Source: Thermomicrobium sp. 4228-Ro
GTDB taxonomy: Bacteria > Chloroflexota > Chloroflexia > Thermomicrobiales > Thermomicrobiaceae
Length of the DNA stretch: 64,000 nucleotides
Assembly: GCF_026241205.1 (NCBI RefSeq)
Contig: NZ_JAPFQM010000006.1
Location: 744,001 to 808,000, forward strand
Direction of reading: 5' to 3'
Positions 25,972-34,746 of the stretch are shown here, piece after piece. The notes beneath the pieces are model-generated. The model was not told where the DNA came from. It searched no databases and saw nothing but the letters and a program-made list of their open reading frames with translations. Position 1 is the first letter of the stretch, and each line of letters opens with the position of its first letter. Position numbers and translations under genes: made by a program.

Positions 25972-27357
25972 TCAGCCCCGCTCGAAGTACCGGTACAGTT
26001 CCCAGTCGGTGACGACGGCGTCGAACGCTTCTTGCTCGACGCGAGCCATATTGACGTAGTGGTCGACGACGAGGTCACCGAAGGCCTGGCGAGCGAACTC
26101 GCTCCGGGCGAATTCCTCCATCGCTTCCGCCAGCGTACGTGGAACGCGGACGGCGTCGCGTGCCTCGTAGGCATTGCCCCGGTACTCCGGTGGCAGCGGG
26201 AACTCGCGCTCGATCCCGTCCAATGCAGCGGCGATCATCGCTGCGTAGGCCAGGTAGGGGTTGGCGTCGGCACCCGGGATGCGGCTCTCGATCCGCAGCG
26301 ACTGTCCGTGCCCGACGATGCGGAAACCGCAGGTCCGGTTGTCGCGACCCCAGACGACATTGACCGGTGCCCAGCTCGCCACCGCGTACCGCTTGTACGA
26401 ATTGACGTTGGACGCGACCAGGAGCGACAGCTCGCGCGCGTGTGCCATGAGGCCGGCCAGAGCGTGCTGCATCAGACGACTCATGTGGTAGGGTTGGCCG
26501 TCCGGGTCGAAGAAGAGATTGCGCTCGCCGGCGCTGTCCCAGATGCTGAGGTGAATGTGCGAGCTCGAGCCCGTCCAGGTGTGGTGGGGCTTGGCCATGA
26601 AGGTGACCGAGACACCGTCCAGGTAGGCGATCTCCTTGACGCCGTGCTTGAAGAGCACCGCACGATCGGCCGATTCGAGTGCCTCCGCGTAGTGGATGTT
26701 GATCTCGTGCTGACCGGCCGCTGCCTCCCCCTTCGAGAACTCGATGGGGATGCCGGCAGCCGTCATCAGGTTGCGGATCTGCCGGTAGATCGGCTCCGCT
26801 TTCGTCCCCTGGAAAAGGTGATAGTCCTCGTTGTACCAACCGTAGGGGCGTAGACCGCGGTACCCCTTCTCGTACGCCTCGTCATAGGAGTCCTTGAGGA
26901 GGTAGAACTCCAGCTCGCTCGCCATCATGACGCGGAAGCCCATGGCTGCCGCGCGCTCGACCTGGCGGCGGAGGATCGTCCGGGGGGCGACCGGGATCAG
27001 CTCACCGGTTTCCTCGTCGACCGCATCGGCGAGGACGAGCGCTGTCCCTTCCAGCCACGGGATGCGCCGGAGTGTGGAGAAATCCGGGCGGGCGACCCAG
27101 TCGCCGTAGCCGGTCTCCCAGTTCATCAGCCGGTAACCGCCCGGCGTGGTCATCTCCATGTCCGTTCCCAGGAGGTACGTGCAGAAGTGGGTGCCATGGG
27201 CGCGGACATGCTCGAGGAAGAAGTCGGCCCGGACACGTTTCCCCATGAGACGGCCTTGCATGTCACAGAGGGCATTGATGACGGTATCGATCTCTCCGTT
27301 CTGAACGGCGCGTTCCAGATCTTCGAGACTCAGCAAGCCCATCGGTCGGTCGCTCAT
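25972..27357 (-). CDS. Glutamine synthetase family protein (gamma-glutamylamine/amino-acid ligase type)
   Basis: The 461-residue enzyme shows the GS fold: an N-terminal beta-grasp (residues about 18-110), then MASELEFYLL, GEAAAGQHEINIHYAEAL (metal-binding Glu and His), FMAKPHHTWTGSSSHIHLSIWD, and GFRIVGHGQSLRIESRIPGADANPY near 340-370. The sequence is of the GlnA-like ligase type, as found in polyamine (PuuA) and ethanolamine (GlnA4) pathways, and not the housekeeping GS. It would join glutamate to an amine using ATP. GAGGAG precedes the ATG. It is first in the operon with an SDR and an amino-acid/amine permease and is divergent from an IclR regulator, which suggests amine catabolism. Confidence 0.85.
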   Translation of the reverse strand: MSDRPMGLLSLEDLERAVQNGEIDTVINALCDMQGRLMGKRVRADFFLEHVRAHGTHFCTYLLGTDMEMTTPGGYRLMNWETGYGDWVARPDFSTLRRIPWLEGTALVLADAVDEETGELIPVAPRTILRRQVERAAAMGFRVMMASELEFYLLKDSYDEAYEKGYRGLRPYGWYNEDYHLFQGTKAEPIYRQIRNLMTAAGIPIEFSKGEAAAGQHEINIHYAEALESADRAVLFKHGVKEIAYLDGVSVTFMAKPHHTWTGSSSHIHLSIWDSAGERNLFFDPDGQPYHMSRLMQHALAGLMAHARELSLLVASNVNSYKRYAVASWAPVNVVWGRDNRTCGFRIVGHGQSLRIESRIPGADANPYLAYAAMIAAALDGIEREFPLPPEYRGNAYEARDAVRVPRTLAEAMEEFARSEFARQAFGDLVVDHYVNMARVEQEAFDAVVTDWELYRYFERG

Positions 27358-27992
27358 CGCACTCCTCGATCCTCACAGTCCGGTACCGGCCGAACGGATG
27401 TCACGACAGCGTGGCCGCGTGGTGGTGGCCGGCTGGTCGCGACCGGCCAGGGAACACAGACCCGTCTGGTGAACCGGATTGGTCCGGGGCCCACCGCTGC
27501 CTCCTCGGGTTATCTGCTCATCACGGCACAAGAGTGGTAGGACCGACGGCGCGTCGGTCGCCCGCATACAACAAGAAACCGGACGACGGACGACGTGCCG
27601 TAACCGGTTCGACTCGGCACTGACAATGCCAGGATACACAGTAGCGAGTCGAGGAAAGGCTGTCAAGAGGCATACCGCGTGGAAGCGACCGTGCCGACCA
27701 GTCCACGCTGCCGCTCTCCCAGTGATCCGGACGGTCCTCATCCGGTAGCCGATGTCGTTCTCCCCACGCGAACCGCTCGGCTGCACCGTGGCCCAGGAGG
27801 GATGGATCCTACCCGCCGGTGCACCAGCGCACTGGTCGTACGGGATAGGTGTCCTCGTGGCGCGTCGATGCGGATCGCGTCGCTTCCTGGAGGAGCGCTC
27901 GGGCGGTATTGACAGGGGATTGAAGAACGACTACACTGTGCACAGCCGATGCTCGATAGATCGAATGATGTCTGAAATATCGGACACAGGAG
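27358..27992. promoter_or_regulatory. Divergent intergenic control region
   Basis: About 635 bases separate the glutamine-synthetase-like operon (leftwards) from the IclR gene (rightwards). No gene is convincing. Possible operator-like sites are the perfect palindrome GGTCGCGACC at 27435-27444, CCGGA-TTGG-TCCGG at 27474-27487, and an imperfect dyad TCTGAAATATCGGA at 27971-27984 just before the IclR start. IclR-family proteins bind dyads and usually control both themselves and the divergent operon, so these are candidates only. Confidence 0.35.
27909..27937 (+). promoter_or_regulatory. Sigma-70-type promoter of the IclR regulator gene
   Basis: A perfect -35 TTGACA (27909-27914), a 17-base spacer and -10 TACACT (27932-27937) lie about 55 bases before the IclR ATG. 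The dyad at 27971-27984 falls downstream of the expected transcription start, a position that would suit autorepression. Confidence 0.6.
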
Positions 27993-28835
27993 ATGCCACG
28001 GCGCGTACCAGCAGTCGAGCGTGCCCTCGATATCCTCGAACTGTTCTTGCAGTCGCCGCAACCGGACTCGTTGTCCGTTCCGGAAATCGCCCGTGCGCTG
28101 GGTCTCCCGCGCAGCACGGCGCACGAGCTGGTCGCCACGCTGGTCGCGCGCCGTTATCTCCGACCACTCGAGGAGAATCCCCACCGCTTCACACTGGATG
28201 CGCGCGTCTTCGAGTTGGGGAATGCGTATGCGACAGGTCTCGATCTGGCGCGCGAAGGACAGATCGTGGCGCGCCGGATCGCGGCGCAGTGCGACGAGAC
28301 GGTGCACATCGCGGTCCTCGAAGGACGGGAGGCGTTCTACATTGCCAAGGTGGATAGCACCAACGCGCTCCGCCTCGTATCAGCCATCGGTCGGCGGCTC
28401 CCGGCCCACTGCACGGCAGTCGGGAAGATGCTGCTCTCAGGGTTGAGCGAGGAGGAATTCGCCGAACGGTTCGCTAGGGTCGACGAGCTTCCTGGCATGA
28501 CGTCCAACAGTATCCGCACGGTCGAAGCGCTGCGGGCCGAGCTCGCTCGGATCCGGGCACGTGGTCTCGCCTGGGACAACTGCGAGTCCAACCCGGACGT
28601 GCGCTGTGTCGCTGCTCCGATCCTCGACCATCGCGGTCGGATGGTCGCCGCGATGAGCATTTCCTTCCCGGTCGTGCGCGATACACCGGAGCGCTTCCTC
28701 GAACTCTCGCGTCTGGTGCGGGATGGTGCTCGCGAACTCTCGGAGCGTCTCGGTTACCGCCTGTCGCACTCGGATCCCCGTGAGCCGGAGCTTCCACCCT
28801 GGCATCTCGAGCGTAGCGAGGTAACCGGGCGCTGA
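27993..28835 (+). CDS. IclR-family transcriptional regulator
   Basis: The 280-residue protein has an N-terminal winged helix (about residues 5-65: AVERALDILELFLQSP, LSVPEIARALGLPRSTAHEL) and the C-terminal IclR effector domain (IAAQCDETVHIAVLEGREAFYI, RLPAHCTAVGKMLLSGLSEEEF, RGLAWDNCESNPDVRCVAAPI). IclR proteins are dimeric repressors or activators of catabolic genes that bind small metabolites. A GGAG site directly abuts the ATG, which is unusually close. It could control the glutamine-synthetase-like operon behind it, the sugar transporter operon starting 104 bases downstream, or both. Confidence 0.88.
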   Translation: MPRRVPAVERALDILELFLQSPQPDSLSVPEIARALGLPRSTAHELVATLVARRYLRPLEENPHRFTLDARVFELGNAYATGLDLAREGQIVARRIAAQCDETVHIAVLEGREAFYIAKVDSTNALRLVSAIGRRLPAHCTAVGKMLLSGLSEEEFAERFARVDELPGMTSNSIRTVEALRAELARIRARGLAWDNCESNPDVRCVAAPILDHRGRMVAAMSISFPVVRDTPERFLELSRLVRDGARELSERLGYRLSHSDPREPELPPWHLERSEVTGR

Positions 28836-28939
28836 GCGAAGGAGGTGACGACGAGCGGTACATCGCTGCACGGGTATTTGTCGAGCGATCGGGTGATCTC
28901 GTGGCCGGCTTTGTGATCTGAACGGGAGGAGATGGGCAC

Positions 28940-30061
28940 ATGGATGGGTTGATGCATCACCGGTTGACGCGCCGGACGGTCGTTCGTTCGATCCTGGTTG
29001 GTGGGGTGGCGTCGGCGCTCCTCACTGCCTGTGGTGGTGGGGCGACGCCGACGCCTGCGCCCGCTGCGCCGGCCGCTTCGCCGACTCCAGCGGCGGCGTC
29101 GCCGACCCGAGCGGCGAGCACGCCCACCGCGGCAGCTGGAGCGACGGCGCCCGCTGCGACGACCACGGCCGCAGCAGCACTGCCGGTGCCGACCGTTGCC
29201 CCGGGCACCAAGATCACGATCGCGATGGTGCCCAAGCTCGTGCACCCCTTCTTCGAAGACGTGCGCAAGGGCGGTGAGCAGAAGGCGAAGGAGTTGGGAG
29301 TCGAGTTCCAGTGGGTCGCACCGCAGCAAGCTGATCCAGCCCAGCAGGTCGCGATGATCGAAGATTTGATCCGGAAGAAGGTCAACGCGATCTCGATCTC
29401 TCCGAACGAGCCGAAGTCGGTCGAGCCGGTCATCGCCGAGGGCATGAAGCAGGGCATTCTCATGATGACCTTCGATGCCGACTCGCCGAACAGCCAGCGC
29501 GTGATGTACATCGGGACCGACAACAAGGCGGCTGGCAAGACGATGGGCGAGACGATGGCCAAACTCCTCAACGGCCAGGGTAAGGTCGGGATCATCACTG
29601 GTGGTCTCGGCGCCTTGAACCTGAACCAGCGTATCGAGGGGTTCAAGGAAGGGGTCGGTCCGAACATCCAGGTCGTTGACGTGCAGGCGACCGACGATGA
29701 TCTGCAGAAGGGGCTCTCGGTCAGCGAGGCCATGTTGCGGGCGCACCCCGATCTCAACGGCATCGCCTGCGTCAGCGCGACAGGCGGCCCGACGCTCGCC
29801 CAAGTGCTCAAGTCACCGGAGTTCCAAGACCGTATCGGTAAGCTCGTCATCGTGGCCTTCGACGATCTGGAGGAGACCAAGCGGGCGATCGAGGAGGGGA
29901 TCATCGCGGCGACGATGGTGCAGCGGCCGGTACAGATGGGGATTCTCACGGTGCAGTGGGCATACGACATTTTGACCGGAAAGGCCAAGCCGCCCTTCCA
30001 GAACATCGACACGGGTGTGACGGTCGTGACCAAAGAGAATCTCAATAACTACACCAAGTGA
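28940..30061 (+). CDS. Sugar ABC transporter substrate-binding lipoprotein (ribose/galactose type)
   Basis: The 373-residue product has an Arg-rich, Tat-like N-terminus, a lipobox (LLTAC), an Ala/Pro/Thr linker to about residue 85, and a type I periplasmic binding domain (KITIAMVPKLVHPFFEDVRKG, IEDLIRKKVNAISISPNE, YIGTDNKAAGK, GIITGGLGALNLNQRIEGFK). It should capture a pentose or similar sugar outside the membrane. GGGAGGAG precedes the ATG. It is followed by a stable hairpin and then the transporter ATPase, so it is the first and probably most highly expressed gene of the operon. Confidence 0.88.
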   Translation: MDGLMHHRLTRRTVVRSILVGGVASALLTACGGGATPTPAPAAPAASPTPAAASPTRAASTPTAAAGATAPAATTTAAAALPVPTVAPGTKITIAMVPKLVHPFFEDVRKGGEQKAKELGVEFQWVAPQQADPAQQVAMIEDLIRKKVNAISISPNEPKSVEPVIAEGMKQGILMMTFDADSPNSQRVMYIGTDNKAAGKTMGETMAKLLNGQGKVGIITGGLGALNLNQRIEGFKEGVGPNIQVVDVQATDDDLQKGLSVSEAMLRAHPDLNGIACVSATGGPTLAQVLKSPEFQDRIGKLVIVAFDDLEETKRAIEEGIIAATMVQRPVQMGILTVQWAYDILTGKAKPPFQNIDTGVTVVTKENLNNYTK

Positions 30062-30066
30062 ATCGA

Positions 30067-30098
30067 GCGGGGTCGGGCACCGCGTGACCCGGCCCCGC
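30067..30098 (+). terminator. Intercistronic GC-rich stem-loop after the binding-protein gene
   Basis: Arms at 30067-30077 (GCGGGGTCGGG) and 30088-30098 (CCCGGCCCCGC) pair over 11 bases with one G-U pair and a 10-base loop. No T-run follows. It lies between the binding-protein stop and the ATPase start, the classic place for a hairpin that attenuates transcription or protects the upstream mRNA so that binding protein exceeds transporter. Confidence 0.55.
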
Positions 30099-30116
30099 GC
30101 CACCGGGGAGTTCGCC

Positions 30117-31619
30117 ATGAAGGTTCCCGTTCTGGAGGCGAGGGAGATCAGCAAGCGTTTCCCAGGTGTCGTGGCCCTCGACCGGGTGTCACTCGAGGTG
30201 TATCCCGGTGAAGTGCTCGCTGTCGTCGGTGAGAACGGCGCGGGGAAATCGACCTTGATGAAGATCCTGTCCGGCGCACTCCAGCCTGACGACGGGGAAA
30301 TCTGGCTGGCGGGCCGCCCGGTGCGCTTCGCCGATCCACGGCAGGCATTGGCCCACGGTATCGGCATCATCTATCAGGAACTGAGCGTCATCGATGCACT
30401 CTCGGTCGGCGAAAATCTCTTCCTCGGACGGTTGCCACATGGTGGTATCCCCGGCACGGTGGACTGGCCGCGCGTCTGGCATGAGGCGGCGCGCGTGTTG
30501 GAGCGTGTCGGCGCCCCGCTCGATCCGCAGCGCCAGGTGCGGGAACTGAGCGTGGCCCAGAAGCAGCTCGTGGAGATCGCGCGTGCCCTCTCCCAAGACG
30601 TGCGTGTCTTGATCCTCGACGAGCCGACCAGCTCGCTCTCGCTCCAGGAGACGGAGCGCTTGTTCGAGATCTTGCGCGGCTTGCGAGCTCAGGGAGTTGC
30701 GATCATCTACATCTCGCACCGGCTCGAGGAAGTCTTCACACTGGCTGACCGGGTCACCGTGCTGCGAGATGGCCGGGTCGTCGGCACGCTCCCGATCGCC
30801 GAAGCGACGCGCGAGGGGCTGATCCGGATGATGGTGGGGCGCGACCTTTCGGCGTATTACCGCACGGTCCGCTCGTCGCCGGGGGAGCCCCGGCTCGAGG
30901 TGCGGAATCTGGTGCGGGCCGGTGTCCTCGACGACGTCAGCCTGACCGTCCGTGCTGGGGAGATCGTCGGTCTGGCTGGTCTGGTCGGTGCGGGGCGGAC
31001 TGAACTCGCCCGCTGTCTCTTCGGTGTCGATCCGATCGACAGTGGGGAGATCCGCATCGATGGGCAGCGCGTGGCGATTCGTTGCCCAGAGGATGCGGTC
31101 CGGCACGGGATCGTGCTGGTTCCGGAGGACCGCAAGCTGCAAGGTCTGGTTTTGATCCTCTCGGTGCGGGAGAACATCGCGCTGCCGGTGCTGCGGCGCC
31201 TGGCACGCTTCGGCTTCCCGTCGCGGCAACGGGAGTATGAACTTGCGCGCTCCTTCGTGGAGCGACTGCGTATCCGCACGCCGTCGATCGAGCAGCGTGT
31301 CCTGAACCTGAGCGGCGGGAACCAGCAAAAGGTCGTCTTGGCTCGCGCGCTGGCGACCAACCCCCGAGTGCTCATTCTCGACGAGCCGACGCGTGGCATC
31401 GACGTGGGAGCGAAGGCTGAGGTTCATGCGTTGATTGCCGAGCTCGCCGAGGCTGGCATGGGGATCTTGCTCATTTCCTCGGAATTGCCGGAAGTCCTGA
31501 GCATGAGCCACCGCGTGCTGGTCATGAGCGGCGGACGGATCGTCGCCGAGTTCCCACGCGAGGAGGCGACCGAGGAGCGCGTGCTGGCGGCTGCGACGGG
31601 ACAGGTGACGGCTGCCTGA
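30117..31619 (+). CDS. Sugar ABC transporter ATP-binding protein (RbsA/MglA type, two ATPase domains)
   Basis: The 500-residue protein holds two ABC domains in tandem. The first has Walker A GENGAGKST (about residue 39), the Q-loop YQELSVID and Walker B VLILDEPTSSL; its signature is the divergent ELSVAQKQ usual in this family. The second has a degenerate P-loop GLVGAGRTE, signature LSGGNQQKVVLARAL and Walker B LILDEPTRGIDVG. It powers sugar import with the permease encoded further down. ATG 30117 is preferred over GTG 30084, with GGGGAG upstream. Confidence 0.92.
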   Translation: MKVPVLEAREISKRFPGVVALDRVSLEVYPGEVLAVVGENGAGKSTLMKILSGALQPDDGEIWLAGRPVRFADPRQALAHGIGIIYQELSVIDALSVGENLFLGRLPHGGIPGTVDWPRVWHEAARVLERVGAPLDPQRQVRELSVAQKQLVEIARALSQDVRVLILDEPTSSLSLQETERLFEILRGLRAQGVAIIYISHRLEEVFTLADRVTVLRDGRVVGTLPIAEATREGLIRMMVGRDLSAYYRTVRSSPGEPRLEVRNLVRAGVLDDVSLTVRAGEIVGLAGLVGAGRTELARCLFGVDPIDSGEIRIDGQRVAIRCPEDAVRHGIVLVPEDRKLQGLVLILSVRENIALPVLRRLARFGFPSRQREYELARSFVERLRIRTPSIEQRVLNLSGGNQQKVVLARALATNPRVLILDEPTRGIDVGAKAEVHALIAELAEAGMGILLISSELPEVLSMSHRVLVMSGGRIVAEFPREEATEERVLAAATGQVTAA

Positions 31620-31655
31620 GCGACCAGTGCAGCAGGAGTTGGGAAGGGGAGACGC

Positions 31656-32810
31656 GTGCGGATCGTCGACGTGAAAACCTACGTGCTCGGCACTGCCTGG
31701 CGCAACTTGACCTTCGTCGAGGTGCACACTGACGAAGGGATCACCGGGGTCGGTGAGGCGCGCATGCTCAACCACACCGACGCCTTGCTCGGCTACCTGG
31801 CCGAAGCAGTACCGAATCACGTGCTGGGGAGCGATCCTTTCCGGATCGAAGATCTGGTCTTCCGGATGATGCGGAACGACTACGCGCGGCCGGACTACGT
31901 CATGATGTCCGGTATCGCTGCGATCGAGATCGCCTGTTGGGACATCATGGGCAAGGCGCTCGGTCTGCCAGTTTATCAGCTACTCGGTGGAGCGGTGCGG
32001 GACCGCATCAAGGCCTATGCGAATGGCTGGTACACGGTCGAGCGGACGCCGGAAGAATTCGCCGAGGCAGCGCGACGTGCCGTGGCGCGTGGCTACCGGG
32101 CACTCAAGTTGGATCCCTTCGGGGCTGGGTACTACGAACTTGAGCTTGACGAAAAGCGGCGGGCGGTTGCGCTCGTGGAGGCGGTGCGCGAGGCGGTGGG
32201 ACCGGACGTCGAGATCCTGATCGAGATGCACGGGCGGTTCAATCCAGCGACCGCGATCGAGATGGCCCGCTTGCTCGAGCCGTATCGGCCTGGCTGGATC
32301 GAGGAACCGGTGCCGCCGCACAATCTGGCTGCGCTCAAGAAGGTGGCCGAGCAGGTCACGATTCCGGTCGCGACCGGCGAGCGGATCCATACCCGCTACG
32401 ACTTCCGCGAACTCTTCGAGCTGCAGGCTGCCGATGTCATCCAGCCGGACATCACGCACCTCGGTGGACTGCTCGAGACGAAGAAGCTGGCGGCCTGGGC
32501 CGACGCCTACTACATTTTGGTCGCGCCGCACAATGTCTGTGGTCCGGTAGGGACAGCCGCGAACCTGCATCTGGCTGCTTGTACGACCAATTTCAAGATT
32601 CAGGAGCACTTCAATGATTTCGCTGAGGAATTCGTGAAGGCTGCGGCGCCGGGTCTTCCCGAGGTGGTCGACGGGTATTTCCCGCTGCCGAGCGGATCCG
32701 GCCTCGGTGTCCAGCTGGACCATACCGTGCTCGAGCAGTACCCGCGGCGGCGGATCTTCTTCAACCTTTTCGCCGAGGACTGGCACCGTCGGCAGGTGGA
32801 GCGCGCGTGA
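31656..32810 (+). CDS. Mandelate racemase/muconate lactonizing enzyme-family dehydratase (galactonate dehydratase-like)
   Basis: The 384-residue enzyme belongs to the enolase superfamily. The N-terminal capping domain (about 1-125) contains FVEVHTDEGITGVGEAR. The barrel carries GYRALKLDPFG (catalytic Lys region), the metal ligands in EMHGRF, WIEEPVPPHN and TGERIHTR, and APHNVCGPVGTAANLHLAA late. The pattern is closest to sugar-acid dehydratases that remove water from aldonates. Starting at a GTG behind GGGAAGGGGAG, it sits inside the sugar transporter operon, so the transported compound or its oxidised form is probably its substrate. Confidence 0.87.
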   Translation: MRIVDVKTYVLGTAWRNLTFVEVHTDEGITGVGEARMLNHTDALLGYLAEAVPNHVLGSDPFRIEDLVFRMMRNDYARPDYVMMSGIAAIEIACWDIMGKALGLPVYQLLGGAVRDRIKAYANGWYTVERTPEEFAEAARRAVARGYRALKLDPFGAGYYELELDEKRRAVALVEAVREAVGPDVEILIEMHGRFNPATAIEMARLLEPYRPGWIEEPVPPHNLAALKKVAEQVTIPVATGERIHTRYDFRELFELQAADVIQPDITHLGGLLETKKLAAWADAYYILVAPHNVCGPVGTAANLHLAACTTNFKIQEHFNDFAEEFVKAAAPGLPEVVDGYFPLPSGSGLGVQLDHTVLEQYPRRRIFFNLFAEDWHRRQVERA

Positions 32811-32819
32811 GGTGCGGTG

Positions 32820-33656
32820 ATGAGCGAGTTCGTGGTAACACTTCGCGAGCTGGCGAACCTCGACGACGCGGTGGCCCTCGTGCGGCTCGGGCAGGCGAGC
32901 GTCGCGCTGGCCGGAGGCGGTCGCATCGTGTTGATCGACCCGTTTCTCTCGCCGCATCCCGAGCGCCTGGTACCGCCGCCGGTGGCGCCGGAGACGCTCG
33001 CCGATGTCGACCTGGTGTTGGTCACGCACGAGCACTGGGATCATCTGGACGGACCGACCTGCGAGGCTATCGCGCGCGTCGCGCCGCAGGCGACCTTCGT
33101 GTGCCCGGAACCGATCGTCGACCAGCTGGTCGCCGCCGGAGTGCCGGCCGAACGGGTGTCGGGTACGCGACCTGGTCGGTCGTACCAACAAGCTGACGCG
33201 ACGATCTGGCCGATCGCCGCGAAGCATGGCCTGCATGTGACCGATGCCTACACCTTCGGTGAAGTGGACGGGGTGCCGCGCTTCCTCGGTTACGTCGTGG
33301 AGCTGGCTGGTGTGCGGGCCTACCATGCCGGCGACACGATTCCGTACGAAGGATTGGCCGAAGCTGTGCGCGCGCTCCAGCCGGATGTCGCGCTCCTGCC
33401 GATCAATGGGCGCGACTGGTATCGGGAGCGCCTCGACATCGTCGGCAATCTCGAGGCCCGCGAGGCCGCGCAGCTGGCGGCGGCGATCGGTGCGGAACTT
33501 CTGGTGCCGCTGCACTACGACATGTTCGCGGCGAACCTGGCTGATCCGGGAGACCTGGTACGTCTCGTCCACCAGTGGCGGTTGGCGGTGAGTGTGCTCG
33601 TCCTACCGGTCGGGCTCCCGGCTGTGGTCCGTCCGGCGCGAAGAAGAGGACGGTGA
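32820..33656 (+). CDS. UlaG-like metallo-beta-lactamase-fold hydrolase
   Basis: The 278-residue protein has the MBL-fold zinc motif THEHWDHLDG (about residue 70), a later KHGLHV His, YHAGDTIPYEG (Asp bridge) and PINGRDW followed by LLVPLHYDMFA with the last His, which matches the UlaG/lactonase-like branch. UlaG opens L-ascorbate-6-phosphate lactone; related proteins probably open other sugar lactones. Placement between a sugar-acid dehydratase and the sugar permease supports a lactonase role. GAGGTG sits five bases before ATG 32820. Confidence 0.82.
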   Translation: MSEFVVTLRELANLDDAVALVRLGQASVALAGGGRIVLIDPFLSPHPERLVPPPVAPETLADVDLVLVTHEHWDHLDGPTCEAIARVAPQATFVCPEPIVDQLVAAGVPAERVSGTRPGRSYQQADATIWPIAAKHGLHVTDAYTFGEVDGVPRFLGYVVELAGVRAYHAGDTIPYEGLAEAVRALQPDVALLPINGRDWYRERLDIVGNLEAREAAQLAAAIGAELLVPLHYDMFAANLADPGDLVRLVHQWRLAVSVLVLPVGLPAVVRPARRRGR

Positions 33657-33660
33657 AACG

Positions 33661-34728
33661 ATGGATGCGCGGTCGCCGCAGCACGAGACGACGATGGCCG
33701 AGGTACGGCAGCAGGAATCTGGTGTCGTGATGCCGGCAGGAGCGGTCAGCACCGCCCGTCGCATCCTCCAGCGGATCACCGGACTGCGTGAGTTCAATAT
33801 TCTCGTCGCGCTCCTTCTCCTCGGACTGTTTCTCTCCCTGACGACCGATGCGTTCCTGACGACCGGGAACCTGTTCGGGGTGGCGCGAGCCTTCTCGCTG
33901 ACTGCGATCGTGGCGATCGGTCAGACGATGGTGATCCTGACCGGTGGGATCGATCTCTCGGTGGGATCGGTCTTAGCCTTGGCTGGGCTTTCGACGGGCA
34001 TGCTGCTCGAGCGAGGTGCGCCACTGCCGGTCGCGGTAATGGCTGGCCTCGGTGTGGGTGCGATCGTCGGGCTCGTCAATGGCCTCCTCATCACTCGGGT
34101 CGGGCTGCCGCCCTTCATCGCCACCTTGGGGACACTCAGCATCGGCCGGGGGCTGGTCTACGTGCTGACCAAGGGGTATCCGGTGACTGTGCCCTATGAC
34201 TACCAAGTGTTCATCTGGTTGGGGCAGGGATACGTGTGGATCGTCCCGGTACCGGTGATCGTGATGGTGGTTCTGACGATCCTCGGAACGATTTTCCTCG
34301 GTTTCACTACCTACGGCCGCTACATCTACGCGGTCGGCGGCAATCCGGAAGCAGCGCGCCTGGCTGGCATTCCGGTCGAGCGGGTGAAGCTCCTGGTCTA
34401 CGTGTTGTGCTCGACGCTGGCTGCATTGGCTGGTCTCATCCTGGTCGCGCGGTTGGTTTCGGCTCAGCCATCGGCTGGACTCGGCTTCGAGCTGCCGGTG
34501 ATCGCTGCCTCGATCATCGGTGGGACGAGCCTCATGGGAGGCGAGGGAACGGTCCTCGGAGCGGTGCTGGGGGCTGCGATCATGGGCGTGCTCGAGAACG
34601 GGATGGTCTTGCTCGGCGTGAGCACGTACGCCCAGCAGGCGGTGACCGGCACGGTGATCATCCTGGCGGTCGCGCTCGATATCTGGCAAAAGCGACGGCG
34701 CATGCGGGTGCGACGGACTCGTGGTTGA
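33661..34728 (+). CDS. Sugar ABC transporter permease (RbsC type)
   Basis: The 355-residue membrane protein has about ten helices after a polar 40-residue N-terminus. Family markers are GQTMVILTGGIDLSVGSVLALAG, GLPPFIATLGTLSIGRG, the coupling motif YAVGGNPEAARLAGIPVERVK that contacts the ATPase, and GGTSLMGGEGTVLGAVLGA. It forms the membrane channel for the binding protein and ATPase encoded upstream in the same operon. The ATG at 33661 lies four bases after the UlaG-like stop. Confidence 0.92.
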   Translation: MDARSPQHETTMAEVRQQESGVVMPAGAVSTARRILQRITGLREFNILVALLLLGLFLSLTTDAFLTTGNLFGVARAFSLTAIVAIGQTMVILTGGIDLSVGSVLALAGLSTGMLLERGAPLPVAVMAGLGVGAIVGLVNGLLITRVGLPPFIATLGTLSIGRGLVYVLTKGYPVTVPYDYQVFIWLGQGYVWIVPVPVIVMVVLTILGTIFLGFTTYGRYIYAVGGNPEAARLAGIPVERVKLLVYVLCSTLAALAGLILVARLVSAQPSAGLGFELPVIAASIIGGTSLMGGEGTVLGAVLGAAIMGVLENGMVLLGVSTYAQQAVTGTVIILAVALDIWQKRRRMRVRRTRG

Positions 34729-34746
34729 GCGAGGGGAAGGCGAGGA

